Assembly (NCBI GenBank): GCA_016715105.1
Contig: JADKBO010000034.1
Location: 1 to 57,897 of the forward strand
DNA length: 57,897 bases
Origin: Saprospiraceae bacterium
Lineage (GTDB): Bacteria > Bacteroidota > Bacteroidia > Chitinophagales > Saprospiraceae
Direction of reading: 5' to 3'
Shown: positions 1-7,800 of the stretch, in pieces
Layout of the letters: each line of letters opens with the position of its first letter
Numbering within the stretch: position 1 is the first letter of the stretch
Program-made: the position numbers and the translations under genes
Notes under the pieces: generated by a model
What the model was told of the DNA's origin: nothing
Databases searched by the model: none
The model's input: the letters and a program-made list of their open reading frames with translations, nothing else

Positions 1-71
1 ATAATAAAATGTAGAATATCTTATTTTTCATTTTTTGTGAATTGCGTGAAAATTCAGTCTATTTACAGCGT

Positions 72-428
72 TCATTCTTCTTCATCAATTTCTAACTGAT
101 GAATTATGGTTTTTATTTTTGGAAGTAAAGCAGGAATATCAACTTTTACTGTTTCCCAAACTGTATCTAAATCTACATCAAAATAATCGTGGATTAATTT
201 GTCTCTCATTCCAGCAATAGCTCTCCATGGAACTTGAACAAATCTCTCTCTTATCTTCTTACTTATTCTTTTGGCAGCTTCTCCCGACACTTCAATTTTC
301 CTGATAACAGCATCTTGTTTTTCTTCATCAATCAAAAAATCATTATAGTCAACGTTATCAAGATATTCAATCGATTTTGTGAGACTTTGGAATATATGGT
401 CAAGATATATTAGGTCACTCTTTTTCAT
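72..428 (-). CDS. hepT: HepT-like HEPN ribonuclease toxin
   Basis: HEPN (DUF86) protein of 118 aa, the toxin half of an MntA-HepT module. In characterised systems HepT is an RNase that is silenced when MntA transfers AMP to a tyrosine beside the active site. The sequence has the full RX4HXY motif: R75, H80 and Y82 in RDKLIHDY, so it should be catalytically competent and modifiable. The N-terminal half is helical and charged, as usual for the family. The start overlaps the end of mntA by 14 bp, so the two are translationally coupled with the antitoxin first. The family call is firm; the RNA target is unknown. Confidence 0.88.
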   Translation of the reverse strand: MKKSDLIYLDHIFQSLTKSIEYLDNVDYNDFLIDEEKQDAVIRKIEVSGEAAKRISKKIRERFVQVPWRAIAGMRDKLIHDYFDVDLDTVWETVKVDIPALLPKIKTIIHQLEIDEEE

Positions 429-711
429 TGAATATTGTTGTCAAGTCTTGGTAAATGAATTTCTTCAACCTTGGGTTTTTTAATCCATTCTCAGTTATCA
501 GGTCCACTTTAATTCCCAACTTATCTGAAAGCTGTTGCTCAATGTGGACTAACTGCAAGAGGCTAATTTTGTTTTTGAACGAGATTAAAATATCTAGATC
601 ACTATCTTCCCGATTTTCACCTCTTGCATATGAGCCAAAGATTCCAATCTTTTCAGGGTGGTACTCAAGAAGTGATTTTATTACTTGATTCTTTATTTGG
701 ACGTTTATCAT
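415..711 (-). CDS. mntA: MntA-type nucleotidyltransferase antitoxin
   Basis: Minimal nucleotidyltransferase of 98 aa. It carries the GSX10DXD signature (GSYARGENREDSDLD), which binds nucleotide and two metal ions. The family AMPylates the partner HepT on tyrosine and so neutralises it. Length is normal for the family. It is the first gene of the pair and overlaps hepT by 14 bp. A good Bacteroidota promoter lies 51 bp upstream of the ATG. MNT/HEPN pairs are common and mobile in Bacteroidota; no transposase or att site is visible here. Confidence 0.88.
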   Translation of the reverse strand: MINVQIKNQVIKSLLEYHPEKIGIFGSYARGENREDSDLDILISFKNKISLLQLVHIEQQLSDKLGIKVDLITENGLKNPRLKKFIYQDLTTIFNEKE

Positions 712-761
712 CGTCTTTTTTTTACAATTTAACGGATATTTTTTAAATTTTGTTCCTCTTT

Positions 762-793
762 CAAATCTAACCTTATATATTTAAATTACCAAA
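762..793 (-). promoter_or_regulatory. Promoter of mntA-hepT
   Basis: On the minus strand TTTG (790-793) is followed after 20 bp by TAGATTTG (762-769). This matches the Bacteroidota -33/-7 consensus TTTG-N19-21-TAnnTTTG. Transcription would start near 755, about 44 nt before the mntA ATG. It is one of the two best promoter matches in the window. Confidence 0.6.
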
Positions 794-856
794 TCTCCTT
801 TACCCTTCCAAACCATTATTTCCCACAAGAACCTTCAAAAATCTAACACCATCGCT

Positions 857-864
857 TATATTTG
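857..864 (+). promoter_or_regulatory. -7 element upstream of the DinB-like gene
   Basis: TATATTTG fits TAnnTTTG. A TTG codon at 862 opens the reading frame but lies inside this element, so the true start must be downstream; the ATG at 904 gives a leader of about 33 nt. No clear -33 box is seen. Confidence 0.45.
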
Positions 865-903
865 AATTTCACTCTCATTCAAAATAACATCATTTATATA
901 CTC

Positions 904-1407
904 ATGGAATCAGCCCAACAATTGGCAAACAGACTACGAGAGGTCATCTTGAATGGCACCTGGATTGCAAATACAAATTATCAAACGCTGTTGGCTGACG
1001 TGCATTTGGAAATGGCAAATATGAAAATTGGAAGTTTAAACACCATTGGGCAATTAACATTTCATATCAATTATTACATCGATGGTGTTAACCATGTATT
1101 TGATCATGGTTTGCTTGAAATCAAGGATATTTATAGTTTTGATATGCCAGCATTAGAAACTGAGATTGACTGGAAAATGCTAAAGAAGCAGCTCTTTCAA
1201 AATGCAGAAGATTTGGCATTCCACGTAGAAAAAATGACGCCACAAGAATTGGATGCTATTTTTGTATTAGAAAAATATGGCACTTACCGCAGAAATATCG
1301 AGGGCATGATCGAACATGCGTATTATCATTTAGGTCAAATATCTTTGATTAAGAAAATGATTATTGGGAAATCGGAGAAAATGAGAAATCGGAGATCGGT
1401 TGGGTAA
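904..1407 (+). CDS. DinB-like four-helix protein
   Basis: Protein of 167 aa resembling the DinB/DUF1572 fold, a four-helix bundle that binds a metal through three histidines and includes thiol-dependent transferases. Visible candidate ligands are the His in LTFHINYY and the two in EHAYYHLGQ; the HxxYHxGQ segment is typical of the superfamily. The start at 904 is chosen because upstream in-frame codons fall in the promoter. The last 12 or so residues (GKSEKMRNRRSVG) are encoded by an imperfect purine repeat like those found in other 3' UTRs here, so the C-terminal tail may be an accidental readthrough into that repeat. Substrate unknown. Confidence 0.7.
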   Translation: MESAQQLANRLREVILNGTWIANTNYQTLLADVHLEMANMKIGSLNTIGQLTFHINYYIDGVNHVFDHGLLEIKDIYSFDMPALETEIDWKMLKKQLFQNAEDLAFHVEKMTPQELDAIFVLEKYGTYRRNIEGMIEHAYYHLGQISLIKKMIIGKSEKMRNRRSVG

Positions 1408-1473
1408 GAAATGGTTATCTAGGAGAAATGGAAAATTGATAACTGGTAGAAATAAAATTTGTGATTCCACAAT

Positions 1474-1598
1474 TTGTTCCTTTGAAATTCATTGGCATAA
1501 TTGAAATCTATGGAATGCCCATTTATCATAAATAGTTGCAGACGCAAAATTTTGCGTCTCTACATTGTTCCTTTATAAATCATTGACATAATTGAAAT
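1474..1598. repeat. 34-bp direct repeat pair around a 20-bp palindrome
   Basis: Two near-identical 34-bp copies, both beginning TTGTTCC and ending ATTGAAAT, lie at 1474-1507 and 1565-1598. Between them is a perfect 20-bp palindrome, AGACGCAAAATTTTGCGTCT (1540-1559). The segment lies between convergent genes. The palindrome could act as a bidirectional terminator, but the flanking direct repeats also look like a short duplicated or inserted unit. Confidence 0.6.
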
Positions 1599-1612
1599 GC
1601 CACCTTTTTATA

Positions 1613-2908
1613 TCAAAAATTCCACAACATCCTGGTCTTAAAATACAAACCATTCAAATCATCGGTTTGATGAAATTGATAACCTGCATCAAGGCCAAGG
1701 TCAATTCTATTTGAAATGCCATAAGAAAGGCCAGCGTGTATCTTTTGGTAGGTAAACCAAGATGTGATCTGATGTGCTTCATTGTTGATGTACAATTCTC
1801 CGGCTGTTGATTCGAATTTGTATTTGAAAAGGGGTTGGGTTCTTCCGCCGACACCAAAGGCAGCACCAAGGTAAGGCATTAGCCGACCATTCTTTCTCAA
1901 ATTGGCGGTAAGTCCGATGGCAGATTGAATCATTTTTTGATTTATTTGCACTTCCTCTAGTTGATAAGTCGGTGGTCCGGTGATGATGGGAATGTATCCT
2001 TGGGCATCGTAACCTTCGTGTTGCTCATAAAGGGAAATGCCGGTGATGTCAAGATTTGCAGAAAATCGATTACTTAATTTTGCTTTTAATAATAAGTCGA
2101 GGAGGAATCCGCCAGTGTGTTCAAATCTTGCGGTAGAAGGTAAATAATAACCAGCAGCCAAACCAGCAGACCAAGCTTTGGGTTTTAAGAATTCTAAAAT
2201 GGAAGGTTTATCAGGGCTGACTTGCCACAATTGTAACGCATAGGATTTTGGTGGAAAAACTTGATCACTTTTCACTGAAAGTGGACCTTCAATGGAAGGA
2301 AGAAAGTCAATTTCCAATGGTGATCTCAATTCGCTAGAAGCTAGATTAATCTCAGATTCAGCATTTGTTGAAACGTCGGTTTTTTGGTCGGTTGTTGATT
2401 GAATACTTTTTGTGGCATAAATAGGTGAATCGTCTGCTGCATTAAGATTTATACTATGTGGTAATTGGGCAAGGTCCATTTGCTCAAACAGTTCTTGGCT
2501 TTTGGTTTCCTTTTTTAAGGAATTGATTTCCCTGGTTAATGCCTTTATTTGGGCTTGGGCGGTTTGCATTTCTGTCTTATAAAATGCTTCATTTGCTGAA
2601 GTTGAAGGCGTTACTGCTGCTTCTTGTGGAACGATTTCTCTGTCCCTGTATTCAACAATATAAACGGTGTCATGCGTGGTTTCTGCCAGATATTCATTGG
2701 TTTTATAGAGTTTATTGAGCACAATGAAGTTTGTGCAAAATAAAATACCGGCAATGGCCCCAAGGATCCAAGGCAGCATTCCTACGCCCTTTCTGTTTCC
2801 AGATTGATTTTCTCTGTATTGTTTAAATTTATCCCAGGCACTTTCTGGTGCTTCGGAATTTTGATTGAGGCTAGGATGATTTTTTATTTTTTTGTAGAAT
2901 TCACTCAT
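1613..2908 (-). CDS. Single-TM protein with barrel-like C-terminus, possible anti-sigma factor
   Basis: Protein of 431 aa, not matched to a named family. Visible parts in order: a 40-residue charged N-terminus without signal peptide; one membrane helix at about 44-66 (PWILGAIAGILFCTNFIVL); a coiled-coil-prone segment at about 108-143; a low-complexity linker; and from about 240 a Gly/aromatic-rich region of alternating strands ending in WNF, as in outer-membrane barrels. It overlaps the ECF sigma gene by 4 bp, the usual place for an anti-sigma factor, and the cytoplasmic N-terminus could bind sigma. Anti-sigma function is inferred from position and topology only. Confidence 0.65.
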   Translation of the reverse strand: MSEFYKKIKNHPSLNQNSEAPESAWDKFKQYRENQSGNRKGVGMLPWILGAIAGILFCTNFIVLNKLYKTNEYLAETTHDTVYIVEYRDREIVPQEAAVTPSTSANEAFYKTEMQTAQAQIKALTREINSLKKETKSQELFEQMDLAQLPHSINLNAADDSPIYATKSIQSTTDQKTDVSTNAESEINLASSELRSPLEIDFLPSIEGPLSVKSDQVFPPKSYALQLWQVSPDKPSILEFLKPKAWSAGLAAGYYLPSTARFEHTGGFLLDLLLKAKLSNRFSANLDITGISLYEQHEGYDAQGYIPIITGPPTYQLEEVQINQKMIQSAIGLTANLRKNGRLMPYLGAAFGVGGRTQPLFKYKFESTAGELYINNEAHQITSWFTYQKIHAGLSYGISNRIDLGLDAGYQFHQTDDLNGLYFKTRMLWNF

Positions 2909-3480
2909 ACGCCATTTGATTTTTTGTGTTTATTCGCAGGAATATTTTGGCTCAGCATGTTGCGCAATTGGTCTTTTGCACGCGAAAGGTTGGACTTGGA
3001 AGTATTGACGCTGATGCCCAGGATTTCTGCAATTTCCTGGTGTTTGTATTCTTCCATCACATATAGGTTGAAAACCGTCCGATAAGCCGGGGTTAGTTTT
3101 TGCAAATAAGAAGCTACGTCGATTTGGGGATCTATATCTTCAAATTCATCAGCATGTTCTTCCTCTTGTTTTTCGAATAATTCTAACGTTTCGAATTTGA
3201 GGTGTTTGGAATTTTTTCTAATGTATTCCAAACAGGCATTGATGCTTACTTTCCTTAGCCAGGGTAAAAATTCATATTGATTGTCAAATCGATCTAAATA
3301 GGTAAAAACTTTATAAAAACAATCATTGAGCATTTCATCGGCTTCATCCTTATTGGACGCATAACGTTGACAAGTGCTTTTTACATAACCGTAGAATTTT
3401 TCAAATAGCTTTTTTTCGGCAGCCTCGTTTCCTTTGAGACAGCCTTCTATGATGAAATCGACATTTTCTTTTTGAACCAC
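2905..3480 (-). CDS. ECF RNA polymerase sigma factor
   Basis: Sigma-70 family protein of 191 aa of the extracytoplasmic-function class. Region 2 spans about residues 22-90 (DEADEMLNDCFYKVFTYLDRF) and binds the -10 element. Region 4 spans about 125-180, with a helix-turn-helix at HQEIAEILGISVNTSKSNLS. There is no region 3. It sits between a cytochrome lipoprotein gene (5 bp upstream) and the single-TM protein it overlaps by 4 bp. The context suggests an envelope or redox stress regulon; targets cannot be read from the sequence. Confidence 0.9.
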   Translation of the reverse strand: MVQKENVDFIIEGCLKGNEAAEKKLFEKFYGYVKSTCQRYASNKDEADEMLNDCFYKVFTYLDRFDNQYEFLPWLRKVSINACLEYIRKNSKHLKFETLELFEKQEEEHADEFEDIDPQIDVASYLQKLTPAYRTVFNLYVMEEYKHQEIAEILGISVNTSKSNLSRAKDQLRNMLSQNIPANKHKKSNGV

Positions 3481-3485
3481 TTTTA

Positions 3486-4154
3486 TCAGTTATTCTTTTT
3501 TCCCTCAGCTATCCATGTTTCAATGAAAGTTATTTCACAACTGCTGATTTTCCCAGCATTGTATGGCATAGGTACAAAACTTGCTTGATGTTTAATAGAT
3601 CCGAGGAAACTATTGTTATTGACGGACCTTAAAACTTCGGCATAAATATCATACGAATATCCTGCCTCCGAAAGTCTTGCAGTGTGGCAACCAATGCATT
3701 GTTTTTTGATAATCGGTACAATTGTTTGACTGTAACTCACATTTGCGGCTGAAGTACAATCTAAAGCAGAACAATCTTGCGTGTTGAGTGCTCCCTCTGC
3801 AATCCAAGCAGTGAGGGTCGATAAATCAGTTTGACTGATGGCGGGATAACCCCTTGGTGGCATTTCACCACTTCGGATCACTTTGATCAATTCACTCTTG
3901 GATGGATTTCCAGATTTTACTGATTTCTTTATGCCAGCATAGGTTGTATAATCAAGTCCTTCTTCTCTGTCCTTGGGATTGTGGCAGCCTGCATTGGCAC
4001 AATTATTCACCACAATTGGCAATACATCTGATTGAAAACAAACTCCCCCGGTTGAATCAGAGCCTGATGAAGAAGTTAAGCCCAGTTGGTCATTGGTACA
4101 AGCACTGACGACTAGGATAAAAAATCCCATCAAGATCACCCATTTATTTGACAT
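3486..4154 (-). CDS. Lipoprotein with two c-type heme motifs
   Basis: Lipoprotein of 222 aa; the lipobox is VVSAC, with Cys19 as the lipidated residue when translation starts at the ATG at 4154. That start is preferred over one 18 codons upstream because it puts the hydrophobic signal right after a Lys. Two heme sites are visible: an unusual CX4CH (C52, C57, H58 in CANAGCH) and a classical CX2CH (CIGCH, C153-H157). GEMPP and VPMPY Met residues follow each motif and are candidate sixth ligands. The duplicated arrangement resembles planctomycete-type cytochrome c domains. It is probably a periplasm-facing electron carrier, first in the operon with the sigma factor. Confidence 0.78.
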   Translation of the reverse strand: MSNKWVILMGFFILVVSACTNDQLGLTSSSGSDSTGGVCFQSDVLPIVVNNCANAGCHNPKDREEGLDYTTYAGIKKSVKSGNPSKSELIKVIRSGEMPPRGYPAISQTDLSTLTAWIAEGALNTQDCSALDCTSAANVSYSQTIVPIIKKQCIGCHTARLSEAGYSYDIYAEVLRSVNNNSFLGSIKHQASFVPMPYNAGKISSCEITFIETWIAEGKKNN

Positions 4155-4270
4155 TGCACTTTTTATAAAACCATATGATATTCTCAATACAAATGGTTGC
4201 GTTGACAAAACAAAATCAAATTTTATATAGAAATGAAATTTATTAAAGCTCGAAAAACTAGACTAACTAT

Positions 4271-4289
4271 AATTAGATTAAATCTAATT
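4271..4289. promoter_or_regulatory. Inverted repeat, candidate operator of the metal efflux operon
   Basis: Perfect 9-bp arms AATTAGATT / AATCTAATT are separated by one base. The site lies between the divergent cytochrome-sigma operon and the metal efflux operon, about 47 bp upstream of the candidate -7 box of the latter. Size and position suit a dimeric repressor or activator, but no regulator gene is nearby and the arms are AT-rich. Confidence 0.4.
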
Positions 4290-4329
4290 TGCTACGAATT
4301 GAAATTATTAACAGGTGTTATCAGTTTAA

Positions 4330-4734
4330 TTGCCATACATTTGTAAAATCAAAAGAATAAAATTCATATTGCTTTTCGCGGCAGGGTTCATCATTTTGCT
4401 GCATAACGTCAATGCTCACCAGCATTTGAGCAATAGCATTTTGTTGTCTCATACCCTTCATGCTGAAAAACAAAATTCCTTATCTCTCATTGATTTATTA
4501 CTCCAATCAGATACTGGAGGAGGTCATTTAGAAAATTTTTCAAGGAGCGATGTGCATTTAGCCCAGGCTTTTCAGGTAGAGCAAGTGCCCATTATTTTTG
4601 ATTTTTCTTTTCAATTAGAACCATATCTTTTATCGGAGACCGAAAATTCGACTTTACCAGAATATTTGGTGCATTTTCTGTCCGAACCTCCGAACCTTGC
4701 AAATACACTCAGAGGTCCCCCTCAAATAGGATAA
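4330..4734 (+). CDS. Small His-rich secreted protein of the efflux operon
   Basis: Protein of 134 aa with a signal-peptide-like N-terminus (FILLFAAGFIILLHNVNA) and a mature part with clustered histidines (AHQHLSN, LSHTLHAE, GGHLEN, DVHLA). It ends in LRGPPQIG, recalling the RGPP/RAPP tails of DUF2946-like proteins next to metal transporters. It lies 107 bp upstream of the RND gene and is probably a periplasmic metal-binding accessory. The start is uncertain: TTG at 4330 is the first codon after a stop and no in-frame ATG precedes the signal, yet a TACATTTG -7 box overlaps it, so the promoter, the start or a base may be misread. Confidence 0.6.
   Translation: MPYICKIKRIKFILLFAAGFIILLHNVNAHQHLSNSILLSHTLHAEKQNSLSLIDLLLQSDTGGGHLENFSRSDVHLAQAFQVEQVPIIFDFSFQLEPYLLSETENSTLPEYLVHFLSEPPNLANTLRGPPQIG
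4336..4343 (+). promoter_or_regulatory. -7-like element at the head of the metal efflux operon
   Basis: TACATTTG matches TAnnTTTG just downstream of the 4271-4289 inverted repeat. It overlaps the TTG start proposed for the His-rich gene, so either this box or that start is wrong. No -33 TTTG at the right distance. Confidence 0.35.
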
Positions 4735-4841
4735 TAATTTCAGCGTGATCTTGAATGCCTAATAGGCATCTTAAACGCTTCGCTTTTTGACTTATCAAAT
4801 GGTAGGTCATCATTATTATTCATTTATCAAGTGTATTCTTT

Positions 4842-7800
4842 ATGATTCATTCTATCCTTTTATACAGCATAAAGCATAAGCTCATTGTCCTCCTCCTGGT
4901 TTTAGGAATTGTGGGTTTTGGTATTTATGCAGCGCTCAATATTCCGATCGGTGCGGTACCAGACATCACCAATAATCAGGTGCAGGTCATTACGACTTCT
5001 CGCAATTTATCAACAGAGGACGTAGAAAAATTTCTCACGTATCCTGTTGAATTGGAAATGGCCAATCTTCCGGGAGTCAAGGAGATCAGATCCATTTCTA
5101 AATTTGGTTTATCTGTTGTGACCATTGTCTTTGAAGATGAAATTGGTACTTATTTGCCACGCCAATTGATTGCAGAGAAATTAAAAACTGCTGAGCAGAA
5201 AATACCGCAAGGTTTTGGAACACCCTTTATGGGGCCAGTAAGTACGGGACTTGGAGAGATTTATCAATATATTTTGGACGTAAAACCAGGGTATGAAAAA
5301 AGGTATTCTTCCACAGATTTGCGCACTGTGCAGGATTGGATCGTGAAACGCCAACTTTCAGGGATTGCGGGAGTAGTCGAAGTAAATACCTGGGGTGGTT
5401 ATCTCAAAACCTATGAGGTTGCCCTTGATCCCAATATCCTCAAATCACTGAACATCTCGCCGACCTTGGTTTATAAAGCGTTGGAATCCAACAACAGCAT
5501 TGCCGGTGGTGGTTATATTGAAAAATCAAATGAAGCCTTTTTTATCCGTGCTGAAGGTTTGATTACTTCTTTGGACGACATCAAAAATATTGTGGTAGAG
5601 GTGAGAAATGGTTCGCCGATTTTCATAAAAGACCTTGCTACTGTCGGATTTGGCCATGCGACGAGGTTTGGAGCAATTACTGCAAATGGCGAGGGAGAAA
5701 AAGTCATGGGTCAAGTAATGATGCTCAAAGGAGCTTCTTCGGATAAAGTCATCGCAAGAGTAAAGGAAAGAGTAGCGTCCATTCAAAAAACATTACCAGA
5801 AGGTGTTTACATCAATCCCATTTTGGAAAGAAGTGAACTCATTGAACGTACCACATTTACCATCACTGAGAATTTAATCCTTGGCTGTCTCATCGTCATT
5901 TTTGTAGTGATTTTACTTTTGGGCAATTGGCGATCTGGTTTGGTCGTAGCTTCGGTCATACCATTGTGTCTACTCTTTGCGATCTCCCTGATGTATATAT
6001 TTGGCGTTGACGCCAACCTCATGAGTTTGGGCGCCATTGACTTTGGTATCATCATAGACGGAGCCGTCATCATTGTAGAGTATGTGGCCTATAAACTGGT
6101 CAGTGCCTCCAGCAATCTCAATCATATGCCGATCCAACAGCGTGAAAGTGAAATAGATAAAATTACCTTCGAGGGTGCGAAGAAAATGATGCACTCCGCA
6201 GTTTTTGGGCAAGTGATCATCATTTTAGTTTTCATACCAATTCTCTCTCTTTCTGGTGTGGAAGGCAAAATGTTTAAACCAATGGCCATTACCTTTTGCT
6301 TTGCCTTGATTGGTGCCATGTTTTTCTGTTTTACCTATGTCCCTGTGATGTCGGCCTTATTCATCAAACCAAGGACTTCTACTGGCCCAGGCTTTTCGGA
6401 GAGAATGATCCAGGCAATCAACAATGTATACCAGCCCACTTTACAATTGGCCCTCAGATTTAAATACATCGTGCTTTCGGCTTCATTTGTGGTGCTATTG
6501 CTTACCATCTTTTTATTCTCACGAATGGGCGGGGAATTTGTACCGACTTTGGATGAAGGTGACTTTGTGATTCAACCTGTTTTGAAGACGGGAATGTCTT
6601 TGGAGAAAACGGTAGAAATGACCACCAGGATCGAAAAAATAGTAAAAACTTTTCCAGAGGTAAAACAAGTGGTCAGTAGGATAGGGGCAGCAGAAGTCCC
6701 TACAGACCCGATGTCCATGGAAGAAAGTGATGTCATCATTACCCTCAAACCGATCGGCGAATGGACAACCGCAAAAACCAAAGATGCACTTGCAGACGCA
6801 CTTAAAAATGCAATCTTAGCTAAAATACCGGGTATTGAAGTAGAATTTACACAGCCTATTGAAATGCGATTTAATGAATTGATTACGGGAGTTAGGGCAG
6901 ATTTGGCCGTAAAAATATTTGGAGATGATCTTGATTTACTTTTTGAAAAAGCAAGTGAGATCAAAAAATTGATAGAACCCATAGAAGGTGCTGCTGATAT
7001 CATTCTAGAGAAAACGGAAGGTTTGCCACAGATGTCTATCAAGTATGATCGCGATAAAATTGCCAAATACGGACTTAATATTTCAGACCTCAATAACCTG
7101 GTGACTTTGGGATTTGCCGGAGCTACTGCTGGAACTATTTTTGAAGGTGAAAAACAATTTGATTTGGTATTGAAATATGATGCAGAAAATAGAAAAAACT
7201 TGGATAACATCAAAAGGGCATTGGTCGATTTACCCAATGGTTCGCAAATTCCTTTGTCAGAAGTTGCGGAAATACAAAATACAACCGGACCTGCAAAAAT
7301 TTCACGAGACAACACCAGAAGAAGGATTGTGGTGGGTGTGAATGTGAGGGGGCGAGATTTGCAATCAGTCGTAGATGATGTACAAAGTAAAATTGAAAAA
7401 TCTGTCAAATTACCACAAGGCTATACCATTGAATATGGAGGTCAGTTTGAAAACCTAAGAAGTGCTACTAACCGGCTCATGATTGCGGTGCCTATTTCTT
7501 TGGTATTGATATTCATTTTATTATACTTTGCTTTTGGTACGGTGCGAGACGCTTTGATTATTTATACGGCAATACCGATGGCTTCTGTTGGTGGCATTTT
7601 ATTTTTGTACCTGAGAGGATTGCCATTTAGTATTTCAGCTGGTGTAGGATTCATTGCGCTTTTTGGTATTGCAGTGCTCAATGGTATTGTTTTGATCGAA
7701 CATTTTAAAGATCTTAAATCCAGAGGTGTTGCGGATATTTATCAACTGGTTTTGCGAGGAACTTCCGAGCGCCTTAGACCAGTATTGTTGACGGCGTCAG

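Noticed and set aside
4755..4769. Hairpin ATGCCT-AAT-AGGCAT between the His-rich gene and the pump gene
   Set aside because: Six-bp stem with a 3-nt loop and no T-tract; too weak to call a terminator or riboswitch.
6572..7408. Long open frame of 278 codons antisense to the efflux pump
   Set aside because: It is the shadow of a strongly coding gene; composition is Ser/Thr/Ile-rich in the typical way and it has no motif or promoter.
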